NCBI GenBank assembly: GCA_950295325.1
Contig: OX485803.1
Coordinates: forward strand, 60,157,554 to 60,221,553
DNA length: 64,000 nt
Origin: Polytrichum commune
Taxonomy: Eukaryota; Streptophyta; Polytrichopsida; Polytrichales; Polytrichaceae
Reading direction: 5' to 3'
Shown here: one piece after another, positions 1 through 12,130 of the stretch
How positions within the stretch are numbered: position 1 is the first letter of the stretch
Layout: each line of letters starts with the position of its first letter
Translations under genes and position numbers: made by a program
The notes under the pieces: generated by a model
Database searches by the model: none
Told to the model about the DNA's origin: nothing
The model's input: the letters and a program-made list of their open reading frames with translations, nothing else

Positions 1-1881
1 ATTGCAAGCGTTTGTCGCTTTCTTTGTTCGCTCTGGTTTTTATTTATTTATTTTATATTTGTTTTGCAATAAAGACGGATTATTGCAAATTTGAGATCAC
101 TCTGCGGGACTCTGATGAATCGGTTGCTTAAATTGAGAGGTTAATGTGAGTCTCAATTTTTGTTCTGTCTGCAGGCTTAAGTTGAAGGAAGTCAAGGATT
201 AAGAGTGGGAACAGGCTGCTCTACAGCGGCCTTCGTCATTGGCTTTGCAGCTGTTATAATCTTTTGAGGAGCTCGAGTTTCTTTGTAAGATTTTTCAGCA
301 ATTTCCTGGAGCCTGTATGTGGTAACTTAATCTTCTCTTGCTCTGGGAGACGGAATAGGTTATTGCCTACACAGTAGACTGTTTTGGAAGATTTTGGAAG
401 TGAAGAAACAGTTTTGAGGATTTTTGTGGTTGTTCAGGTGAGTTGATATCAATCACTGACATCAAAATCTAATTTTTCTTTCTGCTTTGGTTGTGGAACT
501 GAGAAAACATTGTCGTAGCAATCTCGACTTTCTAGGATCCACGGCCTTCTTTGGCAACGGTAGGTTTTATATTGTTCTCAGGAGCAATTTCATTGATTAT
601 TCTGGAGATTGTTTAGGTAAATGAAAAGGATTCCTTCCCTTGACGGAGTTGCTGCAAGTGGATGCACAAGATCTTCAAGATAAGGATGCGCCTCATGTTC
701 ACTATAAATTGAGTTTAGGAATAGGTTCCAGACCCACCCGGAAGTTTGTGTTTTGGGGTCCAATTTTTCCACTTTAGGAAGGGACAGTAGGGTTCATCAG
801 TTGGGATGAGGACTGAGAGCACTTGGAGTTACTAGCTGGAACCTAAACATTTCTTCTCTCTCTCAAAACACTGGCTTGACGAACGCGAGATGAGTTTTGT
901 GTTAATATGAGAGGCGCAGGGTGACTTGTGTATGCCAGGAGGGTTAAGCTTATGAACAGTGAGAGAGGCTATATACAGTCAATGAAGAGGTACAGGTGTG
1001 AAGAGTTTTTTCATACTGCACACTTTTAGACGAAATTCTCTGTCTGGTAGGAAGCGACGATCTCTACTCGCTACCGTTCACTCTTTTCTCCTGAACATAG
1101 GTCATCTACAACTTCTGATAGAACTCTTTCGTACGTGGTGCTATTACTGCGCATTTCGACATCCCTAAAAGTTTTCTTAAGATAATTTCAGCGGCCTGCA
1201 AGGTAGTGAAGTTCTCGGTATCAATGCTGCTCTTTGCAGTTAGAAAGCCATTGATTCCTAGACTCCATTGGGATAGCATTGGTCAGTACCCCACGATGCG
1301 TTTCCTACCCTAGCTTTGGGGTAACCACTCTTGAAAGTGGCGGACGACTGTTTGTGTGTAAGCCAGCCAGGACATCCAGTAATACTGTATGAACCTCTGT
1401 CTTACTCTGGATTGTGTCCATATGTCCAAAGTGCAGGCATTTTGTGAGAGAACACGTTTTGTTCCTATCGTGGCAGTTCTAGTCGTTCCAGCCAGAATTG
1501 TAAATGAACCAGAATTTGCGCAACATCATGCTAGGATCTTTTCGTATGAAGATTGCAAAAAGATCTTTGTTGCACCTGCTTCCAGAAGCTGGTGAATTGA
1601 GTTGGAAGCGGGAATGAACTACAACTTAAGAGGCAAACTTGGCCACCTGTGTTAACTTGCAGAAGAGTTAGTGTGTTGGTCATTTTTGGACCCCAGTGAA
1701 GAGGGCTTGGTATGATGATCTACAATCTCAAAGTGCAGGATAGAGGATTAATACTGAGGATTAATAGGCAATGCTGGTCATCCTGCATTTACATAGGCTT
1801 GTGATGCATGAGTTCATCACATGAATGTTGAGCATAAGTGAGGGCACGAGTTGAAACTGGGTCAGGCTTTCATAGTATCCA
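1..1881 (+). other. Upstream/5' leader region of the AHL gene
   Basis: No convincing protein-coding stretch is seen. The segment lies directly upstream of the AHL start codon. It contains splice-like signals (a donor-like CAG/GTGAGT near 439 and pyrimidine-AG sites near 174 and 580), so a spliced 5' UTR is plausible. Several short upstream ATGs exist. The transcription start cannot be placed and may lie outside the window. Confidence 0.4.
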
Positions 1882-4292
1882 ATGCAGATTACAGTTGTAA
1901 ACATGCAGGTTCATGCACCATTTACAGGCCTGCACCACGCAACTGAAGGAATGGGTAGTCCTCAGGGTGGAGGTATGGGTGGGGCATCTGGCCAAGCCTT
2001 ACATGCACCAGCAGCAATCAGGCCACCAGCACCGCCTCCATCTCAGGGCCCCTCTCTAGGGAGTAGCAGCCCCTTGCCAGAAAGTATACCAGCAGGCCCT
2101 CATCCCATAATGCCTATGCCAACAGGCATGGGAGTGAGTGTGGCCATGGCGGTGATGCCCATTGCCTCTACGATGCCTGGATTGTCCACTGGTGTTACAG
2201 GATCTGTGGGACATTTGGTTGGGACTGAGCAGCCCCCAAAGAGAAAGAGGGGAAGACCACGCAAGTATTCAGGCACAGAATTATCCCCAGGGCTAAATCT
2301 TCAAGGAGCCCCAGGAGCTTCACCATTGTCTTCTGTCGCAATGCCAATTTCCAGCTCATCATCGCCATACACACCTTCTCCAGAGAAGCGGGGAAGAGGG
2401 CGTCCACCTGGGTCTGGAAAAAAACAGCAACTAGCTGCACTAGGTGCCTAAAAGATTTTTTTTTATCCTTTCATAATAATGTTGAGGTCCCTTTTCCCGT
2501 TATGCTATTCGTTGATGTCTCTTTGTTGTGAAAGAAATGCATTGTCTCCAAGATTTCAAATCGTTTCTTCTTTTCTATGCTTTTACAAGTTAAGGAGGTT
2601 CAGATACGTACTTCTTAACCTTCATTTGCTTCCGCAGGGGTTGTCCTTGCGGGTACGGGGCAAGGATTTACTCCCCACATATTGACTGTTGATGTTGGAG
2701 AGGTAAGGAGTCTTTATTCTCATCCTTTCAATACGTGTTGCATCTGTTTTTATTTTTGTTTTTATTCATTGTGTTGTTGTTTGACATCTATAATTTGAAT
2801 GGTCGAGGATTATCCCCACTTCAAACTTTTACGAGGTGATCAATCTTGCCTTGTACTTGTTGTAGGATGTGGCAACAAAAATCATGCAGTTTGCTCAGCA
2901 TGGACCACGAGCAATTTGTGTGCTATCAGCCAATGGTGCCATTTCTAATGTTACATTACGACAACAATCATCATCAGGTGGAACGGTTACATATGAGGTA
3001 TTGACAAAATTGACCCTACAACAATATTGGTAGAGGTAGTTTCAAGTTGTCACATCTAAACATGAGCAGTTGAATTAGGATGGCCACCAAGCTTCTGAAG
3101 ACGGTTATACAATATTGTATATATATATATATATATGTATTTTTCACTTCTTAATCTGTTGAGATAAAGTGGATAGAATGGGAACCATCTATTGGACACT
3201 GATACCTAGAGGTGGAAACAATAAAAATTTATACTTCACTTATTGACATGTACAAGAAATTGTTCGTTGCAATTCAGTACCTTGTAGAATTCTATATGTT
3301 TCAATGGTGAGGTGCATGTTGGATATAGACAAGTAGTTGAGAATGACCAAGTTGGCAACATGAACACCAATTATTTGGCACCTGCAAGCTCTTGTTGATG
3401 GAGATTTTTGTTTGAAGTTGCTAAAAACATGTGCTATTCTAGCCTTTTGTCTGGTTTTTAATATTGCAGATCCTTGCTCTTTCAGGGTCGGTTTGAGATA
3501 CTTTCATTGTCGGGTTCATACCTTCCTACAGATGTTGGAGGTGGTGCTCGACAACGAACAGGGGGCCTGAGTGTTTCTCTGGCAGGTAACGATGGTCGAG
3601 TTATTGGTGGAGGCGTTGCTGGAATGCTCACAGCGGCATCGCCCATACAGGTCACCATAAAGTAGAAATGTACCAATTGGTTTATCCTCATAAGTTGACT
3701 TCCTAAGAGATGTGGATTTGTGTTTCCAAAAATTTGTTTATCTCATTTTCTGACACTTCCTTGTCTGGATTACAGGTGGTTGTTGGAAGTTTTCTTTCTG
3801 ATGCACACAAAACTCAATCTAAAGCTGATTCACCCCTTGGGTTGGCCCAAGGTGGTACATCTGGAGGGTCAAGTGTAACTACTCCAGGATCCCAACGCCC
3901 CCCGGCTCCAAAACATGAATTGAAAGGAACCACAGGTATATTCTACATTGCAGGGTGATGCTTCAATAATAAATATGATGCATTCACTGTACTTGATAAA
4001 CATGGTTCTCTTTATTGATTTTGGTAAATCTCAATCATTTTTGACATCTTTATGTTTGAAATTATACTTTAGGCATCTATATCTGTGATCTTTCTGTGTC
4101 TCATAGCATGATCATTTGTTCACAACAGCCGGACCTCAACAAGCATTACCTGCGCCATCTTCAGCAGGTCAACCCTCTGGGCAGAGACCACAAGGTTTTG
4201 GAATGTTTCAACCACAAGGGAGTTGGCCTAGCCCGTCTGTCTTGGGAGATGGGAGAAGGACAGATATTAATATTTCTTTGCCAGGTGGGTGA
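1882..4292 (+). CDS. AT-hook motif nuclear-localized (AHL) protein with PPC/DUF296 domain
   Basis: Six exons joined by hand: 1882-2443, 2638-2702, 2866-2997, 3486-3650, 3776-3935, 4129-4292. All introns are GT-AG and the frame stays open for 415 aa. The protein has a Pro/Gly/Met-rich N-terminus, then AT-hook 1 (RGRPRKY, residues 123-129) and AT-hook 2 (RGRPPGSGKK, about 171-180), followed by the PPC domain from FTPHIL (about 199) to about 321. Family motifs GPRAICVLSANG, GRFEILSLSGSY and the glycine-rich VIGGGVAGMLTA are intact. A Gln/Pro/Gly-rich tail follows. Two AT-hooks with an RKY-type first hook point to the two-hook (type II) AHL class. AHLs bind the minor groove of AT-rich DNA in the nucleus, oligomerise through PPC and usually regulate growth genes. 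The start is the first in-frame ATG of the exon; the N-terminus of this family varies, so ATG 1903 is possible. Confidence 0.93.
3117..3136. repeat. (TA)n microsatellite in AHL intron 3
   Basis: About ten TA dinucleotides lie within the third intron, between exons 2866-2997 and 3486-3650. Confidence 0.85.
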
Positions 4293-6829
4293 AGTTGAGG
4301 TAGTAGAATTAGTTGTGGGAGTTTCTCACTGTTTTGGACGGGGATCCCAATCATTTGTTAGCCTCTTTGGTCTTCCCCTTTCTTAGTAGAAACAAGTTAG
4401 CTTTAGTAGAGGCTTCTATAGTGATGATGGTCTGCTTAGTCAAGGTGACTGTCCGAACGCTCTCAACTGGGATCTCTTACACAGATTCACAACTTTTCAC
4501 TGCTGTTATCATTGGATGGTCAGTGTGAGATGAGGGATAATATCCAGGTTCATTCGGTAGGGATCAGGGGGGGATTTTTATCGTCACTACAGGGTTGCTG
4601 TGAATACAGTTCTTTGGCTCACTGGGTGGCAGACTGCGTGGCTGTATATTGCGAGAGGTCTTTCGGCAAGGCTTCAGGTTTCATTGAAATAGATCCTCAA
4701 CATTGACCCGAGATTCAGTCATTTTGGAATCAATCCTGCCCACTACAGATGTAGTCTCATATAAATTTATATGCCGAATGTTATTCTGGAAGGACCCTTG
4801 AAACTTGTGCCTTGCGAAGCACCACCTCATGGGCTGTTAGTCTACTCACAACCTGAAATACATGGCGGCCTGCCTGCAACCTATTTGTTTGAAGCCTCTT
4901 ATGGGAGATCGGAGGTCTTCCGATGATGTCATTGTTTGTTACACACGGATGTCAGATATACCTGTCAATCCAAGTTCGGCACAGCAGTTATACGGTGACT
5001 GGGGATGGATGTTTAAGTTAGGAAATTTTGTGGTCTCCAATTTCAGCCATTGAAGTCAGTCAGAGTACATTTTCAGCGTTTCTAAAGTGCTTCATCATGG
5101 ATTTACCCACCTTGACATTCAACTTGGGTACCCATGCATGTATTTATAATCTCTTTATATGCAGAGTCTTGTCTACACATTCTCATGCATATTTTCACTT
5201 TGGCTGTTTTCTAATGCACATAGTGCTTGGACATTTTAAGACTAACATGAGTCCAGCGAGACCAACTTGTGGAATACTTATGTTTATCACCGCAGTCCAT
5301 CTGACCGGTGTCCACAGCCTTTAAGTGATGTTGACCAGTGGGTTTTGTAGATCACAATATTTGTTTGGCCTATGGTGCAAGCATTGGCCAAATGTATACA
5401 CTATTATCATGAAAGCTGCCATGAGAAAAGTATCATATAGTTGAGTTGGAAACATTGATGAAGTATGGCTACAATATTCATTTAATGTGACCCACTGAAT
5501 CAAGTCTTTCTACACCAACCTGCAAGGAGATACCTACCTGGGTTGCAGTTTGCTGTTACTGTCTTCCTAGACAAGGTGAGTGCTGGAGAGACAAAAGTGG
5601 TTTTGCACACGATCTCCCAAAATTTAAGTCCATGTGTGTCTAAAATCAAGTTGAAAAGACACCTTCAAAGAACAGGTGACTCACATGCATACAATCTGCT
5701 TAACTTACTGTGTTCTTAGCAGGCGACCACATGACAATCTCATGCATGCCACTCTTGCTCAATTTCAGCTGCAAGGACTATCCAACATGTACTAAAATGA
5801 TCCAATACTATTTCATTGGTGAGAACATATTTATTGGCATAAATGCCAAAATGACATGTCTCCACTAAGAGCAGTTTGTGTTATTTGGTGACAAATAAGT
5901 TGCAGGGTTTGGTTGGTGCTAGTGGCAAGCAAAATTGTTTGGCAAATTCCAAGAATATAGGTATTAAGATGTGTTTCATAACATTAGAACGTATGTCTAA
6001 TTTGAAAAGGATCTCATAGAATTAGATTTAGAATTCTGAATTCATCTCAAGCAACTGTTTGGTGGAATTTGAAGCATTGTGTGAATTTCCAGTATTTGGC
6101 TGTCATTCATTTTCCTTTTTGAAAAGTGTACTACTTTGAATGGAGAAAATAGTACTGCATAAGGCGAATCCAAAACCATTTCATGCAATTTACACAACCT
6201 GTGATCATTGGAAGATGAAGCTTAGTCCTTGATTTTGGGACGAGTCACATGGAGTGCCATTTTGCAACCCCTTTGTGACACTCTTTATCTGAAGAAGCAT
6301 CTGTCACCACAATGCAGAATGTAAAACATAACGTAGCCCCTGCACTTTGCGTGTTTCATCTCGAAGTCAAAATTTGCAAACATCAATATTATTACTTTTG
6401 GCTTCAATTTGTCCTGCCATTATCATGTAAAACCAAAATCCTCAGATTCTTATGATGCGCAAGAGTCAAAAAGCAGGGCTAGACGCCCACGAAATTCCAA
6501 ATACCGTGATCAAGTGGACAGTGAGCTTCACTATCACCTTGCGGACGGAGCGATAGCGTTTGTAAATTTGAAGAAATGATTGAGTAGTGAATGACGGAGC
6601 CAAATTCTTGAAGCTGGGACACAGGCTTAGCCTCTGGAGAGTGATTGATTTCATAGGCCAGCTACAAATCTCCACTGGACGCTGGGCGATGCTTCTGGCA
6701 ATAGAAAGTCAACGAACTGGTCGAAACCCTACGGCAGCAATAGCCGTGCTTCTCTCTCTCTCTTTCTCTTTCGCAAAGAATGTGCAGGGTTTGGGAATTC
6801 GGGTGGATTGGGGTGACGGAGAATGTCAG
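4293..6829. other. AHL 3' region and intergenic DNA
   Basis: This begins with the 3' UTR after the AHL stop at 4290-4292. Beyond it only short open frames are present, none with codon structure or recognisable motifs. No transposon ends or RNA genes were recognised. Confidence 0.5.
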
Positions 6830-7700
6830 TGAAGTAGTAACACTTCAGCCGTAGCAGATATGGAAACTCAACTCGTCGAGATTGCCTTGCCTTTGGTAAA
6901 AAATAACACATGCAAGAATATGAAAGTGTAGTAAATACAGAAGTAGCTCACTGCCATCAACCATGTATGGAGGGGCCTCAATGTTTGTCCGCCAAATTGT
7001 TTGTCTGCCAAATTGTTTGTCTGCCAAATTGTTTGTCTGCAAGTGAACATATCTTTTCACTATTGGTCGGTGCAGTAGTAACGATTCAGCCGTAGCAGAT
7101 GTGAATGCTCAACACTTTGAGATTGCCTTGCTTACGTGAAGAATAGCACATTCGAGAGTACGGAAGTGGACTAATTACAGAAGGAGACCCGTGACTGCCT
7201 GCCGTCAAATCAAGGGTTGAGACAGACACCTCAGTGTTTGTTCGGGAAATTCACATCCGCAAGCGCAAGTTTCACTCCACATTACTTATCTTTCCACTCT
7301 TGCCCTGAATGCTCTACTCTTTGAGATCGCCTTGCCTTACGTAAATAATAGCACATTCAATAACACGAAAATGGAGTAATTGCAGAAGACGTTCCGTGAC
7401 TGCCTGCCGTCAATCAAGTGTTGTGACAGACGCCTCCATGTTTGTCCGGCAAATTTACATCCGCAAGTGCAAGTTTTACTCCACATTACATCTCCTTCCA
7501 CCCTTGCTCTGAATGCTCAACTCTTTGAGATCGCCTTGCCTTGCCTTGCCTTGCCTTGCCTTACGTGAAAGATAGCACATTCAAGAACACGAAAGTGGAG
7601 TAACTTATTACCTTACAGAAGAAGAAAGTCCGTCAATCATGTGTGGAGTGGCGTGAGACCTCCCATGTTAAATTACTTAATTGTCCGGCACTTTCACATC
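6830..7700. repeat. Tandem array of four degenerate 204-241 bp repeats
   Basis: The landmark GAGAT(T/C)GCCTTGCC recurs at 6878, 7119, 7323 and 7527, giving spacings of 241, 204 and 204 bp. Around each copy the order of blocks is the same: CTCAAC, the landmark, a TACGTGAA-like block, ATAGCACATTC, CGAAAGTGGAGTAA, CAGAAG and CCGTCAA. Copy 1 contains a local expansion of a 16 bp unit (CAAATTGTTTGTCTGC, about 6993-7040). Copy 4 contains five CCTTG pentamers (about 7533-7562). The array lies 0.8 kb upstream of the first carrier gene. Confidence 0.8.
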
Positions 7701-8536
7701 CGCAAGTGCAACTTTCCACTCTTGGTGGAAGCACTTACAACATCATAACGCATAATAACTCACTCAAAACCATAACTCCACTGACACACAGACAGACAGA
7801 CGGACAGGCTAACGCAACTGAAGAGAAAAAGAGTCTGGTGTGATAGGCTCCTCCTGCACGGTGGCCGCCAACCCCTCATTGGCTCCATGGGGCCTTTGCC
7901 CTTCCCCGGGCCCCGCCCGACCCTTCGTCCAAAATATCAATTTCTTTTTCCAACCTCTACAGGAAATTGTAATTTCCCATTCAAAAAGGAGGGGCGGACA
8001 GCCCGTGCCAGGTCTGCGTCTGAGGACCTGCGACCGCCACTCATTGCGTTGCATTAATATAACTTACACCGAGAGCTATGGTTCAGTACTAACTTTTAAG
8101 TGGTCACCATACTAACCCGTATTACGAAACTCAAACACTATTCTACTCCGTTAACGAGACCATTTTCTGTGTTAAATCTATATTTGTCGTCTGGTAAGTA
8201 AAAGTTTTTTTTCCCCGTCCAAAGTGCCGCTCTTTCAACCCGACTGACCTTTCTTTTCCGCCGTCTTGGTTGGTCCTCGTCCTCGTCCTGCTTGCATCGG
8301 GAGTGCCTACTGTCGAAACCCTTTCCCCTCTCTCTTTCTCTCTTTGCTATTTCGTTCGACGCATTGCCGTTCGCGCTCTATTCACTTACACATCCGCGTT
8401 CGGGCGGGTTGTGTGTGTAAGAGAGCGAGAGAATTTTTTGGGTTGGGGTTTGTTTTGTTTGGGTTTTAGGTTACGGGGCTCTTTCTCTCTCTTTCATATT
8501 TGTCTTTCTAGAAGGCCTCGTACCCAATTTTCAGCC
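7701..8536 (+). other. Upstream and pyrimidine-rich leader of carrier gene 1
   Basis: This is non-coding. The part from about 8180 to 8536 is rich in CT runs, typical of plant leaders. The frame of the carrier is open upstream of its ATG but has no in-frame ATG, so it is leader and not extra protein. Confidence 0.45.
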
Positions 8537-11500
8537 ATGGCTGCCGTGGAAGCTAAGAAGGCTACAATGGACACACAGAAGGCCAAGTCCACTGTGTGGA
8601 CGACGGTAAAGCCCTTCTTGAATGGAGGCTTGTCCGGTATGGGTGCCACATGCGTTATTCAGCCCGTCGACATGATCAAGGTCAGAAAAAGCTCTTTTAA
8701 CATCCCGGTGGTGGTTGTGGAGCGGTGTCATTGATGGATCTGGTGCTTTAGTTAGGTCCAGAGTCTATTTTAAATCTTTTCTCTAGTTCTCTCTTTGTGT
8801 CCTTTCCTTTCCTTTCTCCTGGGATATGTGAGCTCAATGCAATGCAATGTTCTGTTGATGCGACGGAACGTAACAGGTGGTACTCTGTTTTGAAGGTTAA
8901 CTCCAAAGGTCTGGAAACATTTGTTTTAACATCGCCTCTAATCTCCGACTCTGTTTTGGGGTGGTTCCTATGTCTTAGAGTGTGTATCTTCTGCCTTTGG
9001 TTCAAAGTGTAGCCCCTTGAGAGATAGGGTTCATAAGTCTTCCGTCTATAAAGTGCCGGCTGGACTTGTACCGATAGATGTTGCCTTTCCCCTTCTCTTT
9101 GCGAAATGCACTTAAATGTTTCTTATGAATCCCTTTTTAAAGAGGTAGGTGAACATCGTTTCCAATGCTACAAGTCTAATTTACCTCGTGTGTCCATTGA
9201 AACTACTGGTTTGGTCCCTCTGCAGATATGTGTTTTTAGCGAGATCGCAATGCACATGATCACCAATATAGCACTTTCTCAGTTGATATACTTCCTAAGC
9301 TGTAGTGTTAGGAGCCCTAGAATGCTATTTAACTTGATACCCATCCCAGAACTTTCAGGGGACTAGTGCTCATGAGGGGTTCTCAGAAGCGGCTTGACAA
9401 AGTGAAGCGAAAACCTGAATTAGTGGAATATATTGTATAAACTGCGCCTGTTTGAAGCGTTTTGTGCTTGTTGTTATTTTCACTTTTTTGCACAAACCAG
9501 TAGCTTAAGAATTGCTACTGAGGATTTGCACGAACTAGCAGAGTACTGATTAAGTGCACTTCGTTTCAGGTTCGGATTCAGCTTGGTCAGGGCAGTGCTG
9601 TCCATGTGGCAAAAAGTGTCATTGCCAATGAAGGTTTCGGTGGCCTTTACAAGGTAAATCGTCGGTCCATTTTGATTGGCAATTTAAAAACCATCGTTCT
9701 GTTAAAATCATGTGCTTAATGATGCGTCAAAGATTCATCAAAGATGCACGCATGCTAAGAAGTTTATATCGCGCACTTCATTTTGCCACATAGCTTCTCA
9801 TGTTGTCAACGTTCAAATTTACCATCAGTCTGCTGAACCAGCTATGTGCCGTGCTGAAATTTAGAATTTTCCTGTTGTGATCTTGCAGGGTTTGTCCGCA
9901 GGGTTGTTGAGGCAGGCTACCTACACCACAGCCCGTCTAGGAACATTCAGGCGAGCCCTATCCTCCCTAGCTAATTCTACACATTAGTATGTTCATAGAT
10001 TTATCTCTAGTCTCTTTCAGCAGTCCCTGATTGTTTCCATGGTGGTTATTCAAGGTGCGTATACACACAACCACAGTTTTGGTGGTTGATTGTTGTACTT
10101 TACTTTCTCTGGTCCTAGTTTTTGGGGATAAAGAGGGAATTTGGTGCATTGATGACGACCACAACCACAACCACTCTACCTTGCCCAACTACTATACAAG
10201 GTGTTGTTGGGGTTGTAGTTTACTTTCTTTGGTTCTCCTTTGTTTGTAGTTACTATGTGGCACAGGGAGACAACTCCAAGCCCAAAGCTTTGGAGAGGAT
10301 TTGTAAGACGCATCCACTCTTAGACAAACTAGAATCCATGAATTGCCTGTTTACACTCCACAGATTGCACAATTAAGAGGGACAATTATTTAGGTCAAAC
10401 CCACTTTCTAACTACTACAGTAGTTGTGGTGGAAAGGGGGCTTCAACCACACCACTCAAGTAGTTGTGTGAAAACTCACCTTCAAACTTTCTTCAGGTTC
10501 TAAATGAAACATAGTAAAAGCTTCATATGTGTTTTCATAACTTGCATCTCAGAGGTGTTCTTGTGATGATGCAGGATATTGACGAACAAGGCCCTTGCAG
10601 CCAATGATGGCAAGCCCCTCCCATTATATCAGAAGGCATTGTGTGGACTGACAGCTGGTGCCATTGGTGCCTCTGTGGGAAGCCCTGCGGATCTTGCACT
10701 CATCCGCATGCAGGCAGATGCCACTCTTCCCGAGGCTGCTCGGCGTCACTATAAGAATGCATTCCATGCCCTGACTCGAATCAGCAAAGATGAGGGTGTG
10801 CTGGCATTGTGGAAGGGTGCCGGTCCCACAGTGGTGCGAGCCATGGCTCTCAACATGGGCATGCTTGCATCATATGATCAGAGTGTTGAGTTTTTCAGGG
10901 ACAACATGAGCTTTGGAGAAATTCCCACTGTGATTGGTGAGTTTTTTGAAAGAGTAATTGAGATCAGTTATGGTGATATATATAAGAAGGGCAAGATTAC
11001 AGTATGGAAGACGTTTGCAAACAAAATGTTGTCTTGTAATGCAGCATCTTGTATAGCATTGAAGCATGTTTGTGACATTCGGTTTGGCAGGAAGCTGTTG
11101 TAAGCACAATAGAGGACTTGATAAAATGTCTGACTACATTTTCGATTGGGTTCTTTGTGGTTGCTGACTGGGTAAAAATGTCTGACTGGATGTTGTAAAA
11201 TAGGTGCAAGCGCTGTTTCTGGGTTCTTTGCATCAGCGTGCAGTCTGCCCTTCGATTATGTGAAGACACAAATACAGAAGATGCAGCCTGGCCCTGATGG
11301 CAAATACCCATACACGGGATCTTTGGACTGTGCCATGAAGACACTTGCTTCTGGAGGGCCCCTGAAGTTTTACTCAGGATTTGGAACTTACTGTGTGCGA
11401 ATTGCTCCTCATGTCATGGTATGTATACTGCTTGTGGCTGCTCATATATTCCATTCTTTTTTCTCCATTCTTTTTTCCAGCAAAAGCTGTAAGTGGGAAT

Positions 11501-11662
11501 ATATGCTACTTCTAGTATGTGTGCACTGTCGAGGAGGTACTCTGCAGGAAGTTGCATTTCATGAAATGTGGGATAGTGGTAACAGTGGATTTGTTGGCCT
11601 GGCAGATGACGTGGATATTCTTGAATGAGATCCAGAAGTTGGAGAAATCGTATGGTTATTGA
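8537..11662 (+). CDS. Mitochondrial dicarboxylate/tricarboxylate carrier (DTC-type), copy 1
   Basis: Six exons: 8537-8680, 9570-9653, 9889-9950, 10575-10936, 11204-11418, 11606-11662, encoding 307 aa, close to the roughly 300 aa usual for plant DTC. The three carrier signature repeats are visible: PVDMIK (43-48), PADLALIR (134-141) and PFDYVK (233-238). This SLC25-family inner-membrane protein exchanges 2-oxoglutarate, malate and other di- and tricarboxylates between mitochondrial matrix and cytosol. Introns 1, 2, 4 and 5 are GT-AG. Intron 3 must start at GC (AG/GCGAGC at 9951), because no usable GT is nearby and the paralogue has GT at the same point. ATG 8537 sits in a good context (GCCATGG) and is the first ATG of the frame. 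The same six-exon structure occurs in the second copy at 17015. Confidence 0.93.
10054..10480. mobile_element. Small non-autonomous DNA transposon (MITE) in carrier-1 intron 3
   Basis: Left end GGTGCGTATACACACAAC and the inverted right end (reverse complement GGTGAGTTTTCACACAAC) enclose 427 bp. Both ends are flanked by TTCAA (10049-10053 and 10481-10485), an apparent 5 bp target duplication. No coding capacity is seen. The interior is rich in GTTGTGGTT-like motifs. A related element with similar ends lies at 61442-61963. The superfamily is not assigned. Confidence 0.6.
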
Positions 11663-12130
11663 GTTGGCTGTAAAAGTGCAGCAGCAGTCAGGAATTTACA
11701 TCATTATTGTGGTGTCTGAATACTTTTTTGATCATATGATCAAATCATTTGATTCACACCCTGCTCAAATGCTTGTGCATGCTGGTTGCATACATAGTGT
11801 GTTGTGGGGGAATGTGCACATGACTCTAATTCCTTGGTTTATGAAATTAGGTTGCTGAATCTCAGCTGATAGTCAGGTTAATATTTCTAGATGCAAGTAG
11901 TTTAGGTGTGATCAAATTTCAGGTGTGTTATGTCATTGAATCATCCTATTGCCTTTGTTGACCATAAGGTGTAGTGACGGCAAGATTTATTGCCTTGCAA
12001 TACTCTTGCAGAGGTTGTGAATGGCACTCGACCTTTTTTCTGGTCGATGAGGACAGTAATAATATCTTGAACCCCACTGGCACAGGGGATACTAAGTATT
12101 TCATTGGGTTCTAAAGGAACCATTAATCCA
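11663..12130. other. 3' flank of carrier gene 1, homologous to the flank of copy 2
   Basis: The first 130 bp after the stop (GAGTTGGCTG, GTGCAGCAGCAG, GTGTCTGA, GTTG(C/T)AT-CATAG) match the sequence after 21647 block by block. A further GTTGACCA-containing block near 11959 resembles one near 22356. This shows that the tandem duplication included the 3' UTR. Confidence 0.65.

Noticed and set aside
8270-8536. Open frame in phase with the carrier, extending it by 89 residues
   Set aside because: There is no ATG in it, the sequence is pyrimidine-rich leader, and the second carrier copy has no matching extension.
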